Below are positions 54,306 to 63,385 of a stretch of DNA of 64,000 nt, in pieces. The DNA is taken from contig CBDDGV010000003.1 of assembly GCA_965228005.1 (NCBI GenBank), forward strand, positions 744,001 through 808,000, given 5' to 3'. The notes under the pieces were generated by a model. The model did not search any database, had not been told where the DNA came from, and saw nothing but the letters and a program-made list of their open reading frames with translations. This DNA comes from JBCCXZ01 sp965228005 (GTDB taxonomy: Bacteria; Planctomycetota; Planctomycetia; Pirellulales; Lacipirellulaceae). Within the stretch, counting starts at the first letter, position 1, and the number at the start of each line of letters is the position of its first letter. The position numbers and the translations under genes are program-made.

Positions 54306-54755
54306 TCAGGCCGTGGCGGCGCAGTCGCCGCAATGGCCGCGGAGAAGAACCTCGGTGACGACACCCAGCGCCTTCCGGCGGGGCCCCTTCTCGGGCGTCA
54401 CCCGGACCGAGAAGCCGTCCATGCAGGTCAGTTTGCCGCAGTCGACGCACATGAAGTGGGCGTGCTCGGCAATCCCCTCGCCCTCGGGGTCGACGAACTC
54501 AAACCGGCGGACCTGATCCCCCAGATCGAGCCGGGCCACCAACCCGGCGTCGGCAAGCTCGTTCAGGCAGCGGAACAGAGTGGACTGATCGAACCCCGAG
54601 TCGCGCAAGGATTCGACGACCTCGGCGTGGCTCTGGGGCTTGGCGAGCTTAGCCAGGTGACGAACGACGGCCACCCGAGCCGCGGTCGCGCGGAGGCCCG
54701 CATCGCGGAGCGCCTCTTTGGCGCCGGGGGCGTCCAGCGGAGTGGATTCCTGCAT
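54306..54755 (-). CDS. Fur-family metalloregulator (Zur/Nur-like)
   Basis: The 149-residue repressor has a winged helix (LRATAARVAVVRHLAKLAKP, SHAEVVESLRDSGFDQSTLFRCLNEL) and a dimerisation domain with H98/H100 (AEHAHFMC). The structural zinc site has C103-x2-C106 (CVDC) and C142-x2-C145 (HCGDC). The AEHAHFMCVDCGK and C-terminal CGDC layout fit Zur more than Fur, but box wording is like that reported for Streptomyces Nur as I recall it, so nickel is also possible. Its own promoter holds box D, suggesting autoregulation, and copies B, C and A lie before the GTPase and permease operons. Together they define a local regulon. Confidence 0.88.
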   Translation of the reverse strand: MQESTPLDAPGAKEALRDAGLRATAARVAVVRHLAKLAKPQSHAEVVESLRDSGFDQSTLFRCLNELADAGLVARLDLGDQVRRFEFVDPEGEGIAEHAHFMCVDCGKLTCMDGFSVRVTPEKGPRRKALGVVTEVLLRGHCGDCAATA

Positions 54756-54805
54756 AGCTCAACCTCGATCTCAGCGTGCGACAAGAATCCTCCAGCATGA
54801 ACGCG

Positions 54806-54824
54806 ATTGCATTTCTATTGCAAG
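54806..54824. promoter_or_regulatory. Fur-family operator, copy D (autoregulation)
   Basis: ATTGCATTTCTATTGCAAG, 51-69 bases upstream of the Fur-family gene start, shares the TTGCAN-N5-TTGCAAG pattern with copy A. This suggests the regulator controls its own gene. Confidence 0.65.
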
Positions 54825-55289
54825 TGCATAAATGCCGGGGATGCACAATTAGGCCAGTCTTGCGTCAATCTCAACGGCCTACTCGGCCGACTCAGCAGCA
54901 ACCGCTTTCAGACATGGATGGCTGCTTCGCGAGTGCCACAACACCCTCCGATGACCCGCCGTCGAAATGTCGGGGCTAGGCAGGTTCAGCCAGACTGGAA
55001 CCTCCTGAGGCCTTGGAAGCCTCTGCACCTGGAGTCACGGACAGACGTGGAGAGGTTGGCCCAAACCTCCGGGAGCGCGGACAGGGGGCGCTGATCTGGC
55101 CTGACTGGTTTCATTGACATCTCACACGGGAGGACCTATACCCAAAGAAAAATCACCCCAAGGTCCTCTTTTCCTCCAATCCGCTTTCCAGGTTTGCTTA
55201 GTCTGCCCCGCAAAGATACGGGCCACAGACATCCGCACAGGGTTGTAGCGCCTGCAGTGTGGCAGAGCACAACTCAACAGGAGACCACG
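54825..55289. other. Intergenic region before the dockerin/PEP-CTERM gene
   Basis: The 465 bases between box D and the next gene contain no convincing gene. The part at 55130-55290 is locally AT-richer (CCCAAAGAAAAATCACC near 55142) and probably carries the promoter of the PEP-CTERM gene. No terminator or repeat was recognised. Confidence 0.45.
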
Positions 55290-56855
55290 ATGCCGTTCTA
55301 CAAGCAGCTCTGCTCTCTTGCGGTACTAGCCGTCCTCGCGACGCCCGGGCTTGCGTTGGGTCAGATCCACACCGACAACGACTTCTTATCTTCTGACTAC
55401 AACACGAGCACGACGAACCTCGCTCAGATCGAGTTCAACGTCGACTACAGCAACTTCGACGTTTTTGGCGACGGCTTCATCGTCACCAGTCTACCCGAAG
55501 CCCCGAACTCGGACCCCGGCGACACCGCCACCACGGGCGTCTTCATCAGCGTCAACAATGATACTCAGAACCCGGCCTCCGGCGCCGCCGCCATGGCAGC
55601 GATCGTCAACACAGCAATGCCCGCCGTGGGTAACGGCACCGCGAACGAGGACTACAAGGTCACGATCGACGTCTTCAACAGCGCCGCGACGGGCATCGGC
55701 GGGACGCAGATCGGTTCGACCAACTACGGCTACGTGGGCGTCAACCAGTCGAACACCTCCACCGTCCAAATCCAGGTCATGAACCAGTGCGACCCGTGCG
55801 CTCCCGGTGAGTTCAACCAGCCCGGCCAGGGCATGGGCCTGCTTATCACGGGCGATGCCGGAGCGGCCGAGGACTACTTCCCGCTCTACGGCGGCGCCAT
55901 CTACCAGGCCCGCCCGGGCTCCAGCGTCCAGGGCGCACTCTACGACGGCGACTTCAACAACGGCGGCATCCAGAACAACACCGGACTTGTCACCGACGCC
56001 ATCAACGAATTCTGGGCCGCTAACGGGTTCGAGTTCGTCGACAGCGACGGCAACCCGAACAACGACCTGAACATCTTCTCGGGCGACTCGCTGTTCTTCT
56101 CGCCGGACCCTAATAACCCAGGCGCTTTCCTCTCGGGCGGCTCGGGCCAGGACCGCAGGTACTACGCGGAGTTCTCACCAAGAACGACCGGCCCGGTGAC
56201 GCACTACGGCGGCGGTTTTGAGACCGACCCAGGCTTCGGCCCTCCGGACGACAACGACGGCGTGTTCCAGGACGGCATCCAGAACAATCGCTGGGCGACC
56301 CACGAGATCTACTGGGTCGACGGCACGCTGACCTACGTGATCGACGGCGCCCCGGTTCAGCAGATCACCCCGGTGCACGACCCGGTCGGCACGGATGAGA
56401 ACGTGTTCGACCCGTTCAGCGAGAGCGGCCAGGTCGTCTTGGGCTTCTTCGACCGGTTCACCTCGGTTTCTTTGAATCCTGAAGGCGCCAACTTCATCGT
56501 GTTCGACAATCTGGTAGTCGAAACCGCGACTGCGCAGGACGTGCCCTGCGTGCGGTGCTTCATCGACGGTTTTACTTTCACGGGCCCGTCAGAAGACTCC
56601 GACTTTGATGACGATGCCGACGTAGACGTCGCCGACCTGCTCATCCTGCAACGTGGCTTCGGCGTGGGCTCCACTAACGCCGAGGGTGATACGAACTTTG
56701 ACAACTTGGTCGATGCAACCGATCAAGCGAATGTCCTGAACGCCTTCGGCGCTGGCGAGCTGCCGTCGTCCGGCGTCTCGACGGTTCCCGAGCCTGCCTC
56801 GGCACTACTGGCCTGGCTCGTCTCTCTGGGGCTCTGCCTGCGTCGCCGCAACTAG
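55290..56855 (+). CDS. Dockerin type I and PEP-CTERM exported protein
   Basis: The 521-residue protein starts at 55290 (SD CAGGAG just upstream) with a signal peptide (LAVLAVLATPGLALG). The body, residues about 25-420, looks like a beta-rich glycan-binding domain (LGFFDRFTSVSLNPEGANFIVF, and YYAEFSPRTTGPVTHYGGGF in two parts). A dockerin module follows (DSDFDDDADVDVADLLILQRG, NTNFDNLVDATD-like second loop) at about 440-500. A PEP-CTERM anchor closes it: STVPEPASALLAWLVSLGLC then RRR. It is probably surface-attached and involved in polysaccharide use. The dockerin first loop is very similar to that of the giant protein. No partner gene adjoins. Confidence 0.88.
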   Translation: MPFYKQLCSLAVLAVLATPGLALGQIHTDNDFLSSDYNTSTTNLAQIEFNVDYSNFDVFGDGFIVTSLPEAPNSDPGDTATTGVFISVNNDTQNPASGAAAMAAIVNTAMPAVGNGTANEDYKVTIDVFNSAATGIGGTQIGSTNYGYVGVNQSNTSTVQIQVMNQCDPCAPGEFNQPGQGMGLLITGDAGAAEDYFPLYGGAIYQARPGSSVQGALYDGDFNNGGIQNNTGLVTDAINEFWAANGFEFVDSDGNPNNDLNIFSGDSLFFSPDPNNPGAFLSGGSGQDRRYYAEFSPRTTGPVTHYGGGFETDPGFGPPDDNDGVFQDGIQNNRWATHEIYWVDGTLTYVIDGAPVQQITPVHDPVGTDENVFDPFSESGQVVLGFFDRFTSVSLNPEGANFIVFDNLVVETATAQDVPCVRCFIDGFTFTGPSEDSDFDDDADVDVADLLILQRGFGVGSTNAEGDTNFDNLVDATDQANVLNAFGAGELPSSGVSTVPEPASALLAWLVSLGLCLRRRN

Positions 56856-57010
56856 ACCTGTTCGTCAACCGAACGAAAGCCCGCTTGTGGCTTTGGGGCT
56901 CGCCGTCTTGGGTCGAGCTCACGCAGCGGGTGCTTAGCCGTGCGGCTCCTGTTGGGGATGCGGCCCGGCGCCGTAGGCCATTCCAGCAGGGTCGACGAAA
57001 CCCACTGAGG

Positions 57011-57019
57011 TTGCATCGA
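57011..57019. repeat. Target site duplication, left copy
   Basis: TTGCATCGA directly precedes the left terminal inverted repeat of the IS and recurs at 58554-58562 directly after the right one. Because base pairs at the junction are shared, the duplication may be 9-11 bp. Confidence 0.85.
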
Positions 57020-58553
57020 CGAATGGCACGTAGTTCGCCGTAAGTTCTTTTCAGGAAGTGATCTATCAAGAAGGGCCTCGCTCGCCTAGATGAGAGTTGT
57101 CCCACAACCCATCTGCGGCAAGGAGGCCCCACGATGCGGAGCATTACCGACAGACGCTGCCGTAGCCAGATCAGCTTTCTGAGACAGCAGTTCTTGCAGG
57201 ACGGAGGGTTGCCGTTCGGCGAGGTCCTCAACACGGAGACGCTGTCTGCGGCGCTGGCCACAATCGAGGGCGGCTGGGTCGACCGGGTCTACACGCCGCT
57301 GGTGACGCTGTGGGTGTTCTTGGGGCAGGTCCTCAACGCCGACCATTCGTGCCGCGCGGCGGTCGCTCGCCTGATCGCCCACCGCGTCGCCCGCGGGCAG
57401 AGCCCCTGCTCGGCGGAGACCGGCGGCTACTGCCAGGCGCGGAAGCGGCTCCCCGAGGGGTTCTTCGCGACCGCCGCCCGCGACGTGGGGCGTAAGCTCG
57501 AGGACCGAGCCGAGCCGGGGTGGCTGTGGAAGGGCCGTCACGTCTACCTGTTCGACGGCACGACGACGCTGATGCCCGACACGGCGGAGAACCGGGCCGC
57601 GTACCCCCTCACCCACAACCAGCGGGAGGGGCTCCCACTGATGCGCGTCGCGGCGGTCATCTCGCTCTCGTGCGGGGCGATCCTCGACGCGGCGACGGCC
57701 AAGTACGCGGGCAAGGGGCAGGGCGAAGTCACGCTGCTCCGGCGGCTCTCGGGCCTGTTCTCCGCCGGCGACGTTGTCCTGGGCGACTGCCTGCTGGGCA
57801 ACTGGCGGAACCTGTTCGAGCTGGGCGAACGCGGCGTGCAGGTCGTCACCCGGCTGAACAAGGCGCTGCGCAAGGCGGACTTCCGCCGGGGCGAGCGTCT
57901 GGGCAAGGACGACCACGTTGTCCGCTGGCCCCGGCCGTGGATCCGAGGCGTCAGCGGAGCGGCTCAGCGGGCGATGCCCGACTACCTGACGGTCCGTGAA
58001 GCCCGCGTCTGCATCCAGCAGCCGGGGTTCCGCACCAAACAGGTCGTCATCGTGACGAACCTGCTCGACCCGGTGCGCTACCCCAAGGAAGACCTCGCCG
58101 ACCTGTACCGCCGGAGGTGGCACAACGAGCTGGACCTCCGGAGCATCAAGTCGGTGATGGGGATGGAGTGCCTGCGGTGTAAGACGCCCGAGCTGGTGCG
58201 GAAAGAGGTCTGGGCGCACGCCCTGGCCTACAACCTGATCCGCACGGTCATGGCCCAGGCCGCGACCGAGCACGGCCTGGGGCCGCGGGAGATCAGCTTC
58301 AAGGGCGCGCTGCAGACGCTGGAGGCGTTCCGACCCGTGATCGCGTTGCGGGGTCGCAGCGGCTCAGATAGGGACGTTCTCTACCGACAGCTGCTCAACG
58401 CTGTGGCACAGCACCGCGTCGCCAACCGGCCCAACCGATTCGAGCCCCGCAGGATCAAGCGAAGGCACAAGCACTACGTCCCCCTCGCCGTCCCGCGGCA
58501 CGTGGCCAAACTCCAAATCCTCAAAGGGCTTGCCAAGAACTAAGTGCCATTCG
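57020..58553. mobile_element. Complete IS4-family insertion sequence
   Basis: The element spans 1,534 bases. Its ends are inverted repeats: CGAATGGCACGTAGTTC (57020 onward) and the reverse complement GAACTAAGTGCCATTCG (ending 58553), 16 of 17 positions matching. Direct copies of TTGCATCGA flank it. Inside is one uninterrupted transposase gene whose stop (58541-58543) touches the right end. Everything needed for transposition looks intact, so it may be active. It landed in intergenic DNA after the dockerin protein gene and disrupts no gene that I can see. Confidence 0.9.
57134..58543 (+). CDS. IS4-family DDE transposase
   Basis: The 469-residue transposase has a DDE catalytic core. The first acidic residue is in VYLFDGTTTLMPD, the second in DVVLGDCLLGNW, and the third in the YREK-like signature YRRRWHNELDLRSIK, where Y-(2)-R-(3)-E-(6)-K is the mark of IS4 elements. 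The N-terminal part contains the helices that bind the ends (LPFGEVLNTETLSAALATIEG). An AGGAGG-like ribosome site precedes ATG 57134. The C-terminus is basic (RIKRRHKHYVPLAVPRHVAK). Codon use fits the host, suggesting long residence or transfer within the phylum. Confidence 0.93.
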   Translation: MRSITDRRCRSQISFLRQQFLQDGGLPFGEVLNTETLSAALATIEGGWVDRVYTPLVTLWVFLGQVLNADHSCRAAVARLIAHRVARGQSPCSAETGGYCQARKRLPEGFFATAARDVGRKLEDRAEPGWLWKGRHVYLFDGTTTLMPDTAENRAAYPLTHNQREGLPLMRVAAVISLSCGAILDAATAKYAGKGQGEVTLLRRLSGLFSAGDVVLGDCLLGNWRNLFELGERGVQVVTRLNKALRKADFRRGERLGKDDHVVRWPRPWIRGVSGAAQRAMPDYLTVREARVCIQQPGFRTKQVVIVTNLLDPVRYPKEDLADLYRRRWHNELDLRSIKSVMGMECLRCKTPELVRKEVWAHALAYNLIRTVMAQAATEHGLGPREISFKGALQTLEAFRPVIALRGRSGSDRDVLYRQLLNAVAQHRVANRPNRFEPRRIKRRHKHYVPLAVPRHVAKLQILKGLAKN

Positions 58554-58562
58554 TTGCATCGA
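58554..58562. repeat. Target site duplication, right copy
   Basis: TTGCATCGA repeats the 9 bases found left of the insertion sequence at 57011-57019. Confidence 0.85.
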
Positions 58563-59328
58563 CGCCTGCAGCACGGATTCGGATTCCAACGGAGCAGGTC
58601 TCTCCCGGCTCTACAGTTCGAAGCGGGTTCAACAAGTCCTTCGGCCTAGGCGCCGAAGGCGGGTTAAGGCTCCCCAACGACGAGTCGGTTGGGCCAGCCG
58701 ACGCATCTTGGCACAGCCAGCTCTCTGCAGAACCCACAAAGGCTGCCGCCAATGAGCCGCCTTTGTCAGCAGTTCACTGAAGGGTCCGGGGCGAGCCCCG
58801 CTCACCTGAATCGCGGGAAAGCCCCCTCCCCGAGGCTAGCGAATGGCCACGCCAGTAGATATACATAAAAACACTATAAGCGGCGATGCGGGCAGCGGAG
58901 CCCACGCACCAAGCCCCACTGCAAAGACCCGACGCGTATGACCGTAAACTCAATAAGTTAAGACCGCCCTCATGAAGCCCCAAGCCTGGAAAACCCGCCC
59001 AACGAAGAGATCGCCCGCGACAAAACTCGCGACTTTTGGCGTATCGCCGCGTGTTCGCGTTCGCGGGCCAAAACAAGCAGGCAAACCCTACAAAACAAGC
59101 CCGGCCCGCCGACTTCAGTCGGCGGGAGCCCTCAGAGGGCCTGACAAAACAGGACATGCAAACACGAGGAGAAAGGGGCCGCGCGTGCCCCGACTTTGCG
59201 AAACCGCGCGACACGGCGTCGGCTCCATGGTCAAGAGGGCGTGCCCTGCCGCGTTGCCTCAGGCGAGCCGAACCGATTCGTTGCGTGATACTCCACCGGC
59301 AGCTCCATCACAGTCCCCGAACAGAGTC
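58563..59328. other. Gene-poor region with hairpins, possibly mobile-element remains
   Basis: The 766 bases hold no gene with protein character. A hairpin CCCGCCGA-CTTCAG-TCGGCGGG lies near 59105-59126, and a GGGGCGAGCCCC palindrome near 58789. The stretch 58850-58980 is locally AT-richer (TAGATATACATAAAAACACT) than the rest of the window. The composition change and palindromes suggest remnants of a transposon or a structured RNA, but no boundary or transposase piece could be identified. Confidence 0.4.
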
Positions 59329-61764
59329 TCACGGAGAGCCGTGGAAGACCCAATCTCCCGGACGCACAGAGAATCTGATGTAGCCCTCGCTAACCCCGAG
59401 AGCCTCCACACCGTCGGCAGCCGCCTCTTCGCGCGGCTTAGGCCAACGGACGTGGCCGTTAACCTTCACGGTGCGACCCGCGTCGTCGTTTGGGATACCA
59501 ATGATGGCGAGAGTTTCTTTCGGCGATGTCAGTCGAAGCTCGAAGCTCTTGGGTTCTTGCTTGATGTGAACGGAGATCGGCCCCTTGAGGCTCGGGACGG
59601 TTGTACGGGCTTCGTGAAGAGGGCCCAGTTGCGGCAGGACTTCGTAGGAGTCGTACCCGGGCTTGGTCGGCCGGACGCCGGCCACGTACTGCGACAAGAG
59701 GATGAGCGGCCCCCCGCTCCAAGCATGGTTGTAGCTGCCCCCGCCGAAGCCTTCGACGCCGATGCCCCACCCCTCCCACAGAGTGGTGAGTTCGCTCTCC
59801 ACCATCTTGCGGTAACGGCTCTTCATCCGCTCGACCGCGTCGCCGTGGTAGCCCATCTCAAAGAGAGCCTGGAGAACATACTTCTCCATGTAGGGGCTCG
59901 CGTGCCGCTGCCGGCGGAGGACTTCTCGGATGGCGGGATACTGCTCCGGCTTGGCAAACCCGCAGATCACGGCCATCGCGTTGCCGCGGTCGTCGATCTC
60001 GCCTGTGTTGTTGGGCGAACGGTAGTGGTCGCCTTGCCAGAACCTTGCGTTGAACCGATCACGGATGCTCTCCATCCTTCGCTCGCACTCGGCGGCGTCC
60101 TCCGGCCTCTCAGTGAGGACCGCCATATCTTTGAGGCCTTGCAGCGCCAGGTAGTACCAGCAGTTGTAGAGCAGCGGCATATCCTTGTGCTCGCCCCAGT
60201 CGCCCCAGGTCCAGCCGCCTTGTCTCTCCTCCACCAAGCCGTCTTCGCGCAGGCGCCACACGTCGAGCACGTAGCGCCGGACGGCGGGGTACACGCGGCG
60301 AAGGGTCTCCTCGTCGCCGCTGTGGAGGTAGTACGTTCCGAACCCCTTGGGGCCGACGCTGGCCAGCATCTGCAGCGGGAGTTCCTTGTCCCAGTTGCCG
60401 GCGGGGATCGGGGAGAACAGCGTGCCGTCAGGCCGTTGCCAGTCGCACAGTTCGTGGATCGCCTTGCGGCCGAGCAGGTGCGACGAAGGATCAAGGCCGT
60501 AGAAGCACTGCTCGATCTCGAGCGTGATATCCCCCCACCACTGTGCCCGCTCCCGCCCCGGGCAGTCGACGAAGCCGTCCCGCATTTCAAGGTAAACCGT
60601 CCGCTGCGCCTTTTGCCAAAGGCGATTCAGGAAGGGGTCGTTGCACTCGAACGAGCCGCTCAGGTCGCAGTCGTAGCCGCTCTCGCGGTAACCGAGCCGG
60701 ACGACCCGCACGTCTGCCGGCACGGAGTAGTGAACCTCGTGCCCGTTCATCCAGCCCAACGACTCGTAGCTCTGGACGCCGCCGCGGGTGACGTACTCGG
60801 CGCGGACGTTGGTCTCGCCCCCGCCCCGGTAGTTGTCGGTGCGGATATCGATGACCCGGCCTGCGGGCGAGTCGACCTCCAGGTAGGGAGTGACCTGCGC
60901 GTTGTACGGCAGCTGAGCGACGTGGACCACCGTTCCGTCGTCCGACGGCGGCTGCGTGGAGACGGACTGGTAAGCCCGGATGCCGCTCCGCCGCCACTGC
61001 GGGATGGAACGTTCAACAAGCCTGTTCCAAGGGGCTCCGGGCGGTTTGCCGTAAGTTGCGGCCGCAGGCCACGTGCTGTCGTCAAACTCCTGGGCGGTCC
61101 AATCTCCCGGCGCTTCTCTTGCGTCGTAGCGGAGGTTGGACTCGGGCAGTCGCCAGTTTGGGTGCGGCGGTCCGGACTCCTGGTAGGCCGGGTGAGCGAC
61201 CGCCTTCCAGGAGGCGTCGGTGACCATGGGCTTTCCGTCGACGTGCCCGTCCACCAGCAGGCCCAGTCGCCCGCTGTTCTTATGAGACATGCCTTCCTTG
61301 CCGAAGTGCCACACGAGCACCGCGAGCGTGTTGACGCCGGGGCGCAAGAAACCAGAGACATCGACGCGGTCGAAGTAAGTGTCTTCGGGGTTGGGGCCGC
61401 GTTTGAGCTGCCCTTCGAATACCGCCAACTCGCCGTTCACCCACAGCCAGTACTTGGAATCGCAGGCAATGCGCAGTTCCGCCGCTCGCGGGCCCTCTTC
61501 CAGGGAATACTGCTTGCGGAAACAGGCCCACGTGTTGGGCGGGGTGCTCGCCCGCTCAGCCGAAGGGCTTTCAGAGGAAAGGCCGATCCAGTCGGCCTTC
61601 CAGGATTCAACCTCGGTTGCCATTGCACCGGTGGCGGACAAACCGAAGGTCGGCAGGACGAGGCCCAGAAGGCAGAAGAACCAACGCGCCGGATCGGCAA
61701 GCCTCGGGAGCAGTCTATTGCTGCTGCGCAGCGCGGCTCGCCTGCCGCTCACCCAACGGCCCAT
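59329..61764 (-). CDS. Secreted alpha-L-rhamnosidase (GH78-like)
   Basis: The 811-residue enzyme would remove terminal alpha-L-rhamnose from polysaccharides. After a signal peptide (WFFCLLGLVLPTFGLSATGA) comes the N-terminal beta domain (WKADWIGLSSES, YWLWVNGELAVFEGQLKRGP). The concanavalin-like domain and then the (alpha/alpha)6 catalytic barrel follow, with RDGFVDCPGRERAQWWGD, the GH78 acidic cluster, plus GGWTWGDWGEH and LTTLWEGWGIG as further active-site regions, and a closing beta domain (VKVNGHVRWPKP). ATG 61764 gives a short N-region and the complete signal. The gene overlaps the end of the upstream sulfatase gene by 50 bases, so the two are translationally linked. Confidence 0.87.
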   Translation of the reverse strand: MGRWVSGRRAALRSSNRLLPRLADPARWFFCLLGLVLPTFGLSATGAMATEVESWKADWIGLSSESPSAERASTPPNTWACFRKQYSLEEGPRAAELRIACDSKYWLWVNGELAVFEGQLKRGPNPEDTYFDRVDVSGFLRPGVNTLAVLVWHFGKEGMSHKNSGRLGLLVDGHVDGKPMVTDASWKAVAHPAYQESGPPHPNWRLPESNLRYDAREAPGDWTAQEFDDSTWPAAATYGKPPGAPWNRLVERSIPQWRRSGIRAYQSVSTQPPSDDGTVVHVAQLPYNAQVTPYLEVDSPAGRVIDIRTDNYRGGGETNVRAEYVTRGGVQSYESLGWMNGHEVHYSVPADVRVVRLGYRESGYDCDLSGSFECNDPFLNRLWQKAQRTVYLEMRDGFVDCPGRERAQWWGDITLEIEQCFYGLDPSSHLLGRKAIHELCDWQRPDGTLFSPIPAGNWDKELPLQMLASVGPKGFGTYYLHSGDEETLRRVYPAVRRYVLDVWRLREDGLVEERQGGWTWGDWGEHKDMPLLYNCWYYLALQGLKDMAVLTERPEDAAECERRMESIRDRFNARFWQGDHYRSPNNTGEIDDRGNAMAVICGFAKPEQYPAIREVLRRQRHASPYMEKYVLQALFEMGYHGDAVERMKSRYRKMVESELTTLWEGWGIGVEGFGGGSYNHAWSGGPLILLSQYVAGVRPTKPGYDSYEVLPQLGPLHEARTTVPSLKGPISVHIKQEPKSFELRLTSPKETLAIIGIPNDDAGRTVKVNGHVRWPKPREEAAADGVEALGVSEGYIRFSVRPGDWVFHGSP

Positions 61765-63385
61765 TGGCGTGGGTTCTGAACTCGTCGGCGTACTTGCTCC
61801 AGAGGCCGGCAAGCTCTTCCACCCTTGCAGGCTCTTCCGCGGCGAGATCGTGCGTCTCGGACCGGTCTGTTGAGAGGTCATACAATTCCCAGGGATCGTC
61901 TTTCGCGGCAACGAGCTTCCAGTCACCCTGGCGAATGGCCCGGTTGCCCTCGTGTAGCCACCACAAGGCAGGCCTTTCAAAGGTCTGTTCCGGGTGGTTG
62001 AACGTCTCGACCAGGCTGCGGCCAGGGCTCTGCGGGGCGTCATCGCCCGAGCGTACACGCGACCAATCGGCGCCGGCCAGCTCCAGGACTGTGGGGACCA
62101 CATCGGCGACATGCCCCACCGCCTCGCACCAGCTACCGCGGCCCGCGAGCTTCTCTCCCCAGTGTACGATCATCGGCGTGGAGATACCGCCCTCGTGGAC
62201 CCAAGTCTTGTGGCGGCGGAACGGGGTGTTGGCCGCGCGGGACCAACCCGGACCCAGGCAGAGGTAGCTGCCCGCCGCACCGGCGTCGAGAGTTGGGTCA
62301 TGGCCGTCGCCTCGGATCATGATTTCAGCGCTCGCACCGTTGTCCGACAGGAAGAACACCACGGTGTTTTCGAACGCCCCGGTTCTCCTGAGCTGCTGCA
62401 GCACTCGGCCGATCTCTTGGTCCATCCGGTCGATCATCGCGGCATGGATCGCCATCTTGACCGACTGGAACTCCTGCTGAGGTATGCTCAGCTCATCCCA
62501 GCGGCGCTCGCGGTTGACCTCCGCGGGGCCCAGTTGCGTGAGGGCGTCCTGGAACTCGTAGGGGGGGCCGATGTTTGGCTCGAGCGGCGACAGCGACCCA
62601 TGGACAGCTGCCGTCTCTTGCAACCGCTCCCACCGCGACTGCCGCAGGGCGTCCCAACCCTTCCGGTATCTGTCGCGGTACTTATCGATATCCGTTTCCG
62701 GAGCCTGCAATGGAAAGTGCGGCGCATTGAAAGCGACGTACTGCAGAAAGGGTCTGCCCGCATGCTCGGCGGCGTGTTGCTGCAGGAACTCGATCGCGCG
62801 GTCGGCGATGGCGGTTGTAGCGTAGTAGCCGGACTCTTCCGACTGGGGCGGCAGCGGCCGATTGTCGAGGAAGTGCTGCCTCGCGGTGAAGTAGCGGTCG
62901 TGGTCGGCCAGATGGTACGAGCGATCGAAGCCTCCGTCCAATGGGCTGCCGTCGATGTGCCACTTGCCGGAGTGGTAGCTGCGGTAGCCGAGCTTCCGCA
63001 AGTAACTCGGCAGAAGCTTGGCCCACGGTTGGCGGGCGCCGTGGCCGCCGTGGGTCGAGTCGGACAGCGCGTCCCGGTTCACTTGCTGTGCGTAGTAGCC
63101 GGTGAGCAGCGAAGCTCGGGTCGGCCAGCACCGGGCAGTGTTGTAGAACTGGCTGTAGCGCAGACCGTTTCCAGCAAGTCCATCGAGGTTGGGCGTCTCG
63201 ATCTCGCTGCCGTAACAGCCGAGGTCGGAATATCCCAGGTCGTCGGCAAGGATGATCAAGAAGTTCGGCCTGTCCGCTTCTCCGGCTCTAGCAATCTGCG
63301 AGGTCGTACCGGCGAGCAGCAGCGCGGCAAACGCTAAGCAGACGGCGGTGCACCACGATCTGGGAGTGTGCACGGGCGTGCCCAT
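61715..63385 (-). CDS. Secreted sulfatase with CWPTR motif
   Basis: The 556-residue enzyme has a signal peptide (CTAVCLAFAALLLAGTTSQI, residues 12-31). The metal site PNFLIILADDLGYSD is at about 40-54, the formylglycine motif is C86-W-P-T-R90, and SGKWHIDG and FLSDNGASAE are further active-site residues. The CWPTR motif replaces the more usual CSPSR of the other sulfatases here, so it may belong to a different subfamily. The start ATG follows directly after the upstream gene's TGA. With the rhamnosidase and the upstream secreted protein it forms one operon for a sulfated, rhamnose-containing glycan such as an ulvan-like polysaccharide. The substrate is inferred. Confidence 0.92.
   Translation of the reverse strand: MGTPVHTPRSWCTAVCLAFAALLLAGTTSQIARAGEADRPNFLIILADDLGYSDLGCYGSEIETPNLDGLAGNGLRYSQFYNTARCWPTRASLLTGYYAQQVNRDALSDSTHGGHGARQPWAKLLPSYLRKLGYRSYHSGKWHIDGSPLDGGFDRSYHLADHDRYFTARQHFLDNRPLPPQSEESGYYATTAIADRAIEFLQQHAAEHAGRPFLQYVAFNAPHFPLQAPETDIDKYRDRYRKGWDALRQSRWERLQETAAVHGSLSPLEPNIGPPYEFQDALTQLGPAEVNRERRWDELSIPQQEFQSVKMAIHAAMIDRMDQEIGRVLQQLRRTGAFENTVVFFLSDNGASAEIMIRGDGHDPTLDAGAAGSYLCLGPGWSRAANTPFRRHKTWVHEGGISTPMIVHWGEKLAGRGSWCEAVGHVADVVPTVLELAGADWSRVRSGDDAPQSPGRSLVETFNHPEQTFERPALWWLHEGNRAIRQGDWKLVAAKDDPWELYDLSTDRSETHDLAAEEPARVEELAGLWSKYADEFRTHANGPLGERQASRAAQQQ

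Noticed and set aside
58972..61779. 935-residue plus-strand frame opposite the rhamnosidase
   Set aside because: It lies over a gene with clear GH78-like motifs and shows no motif itself.
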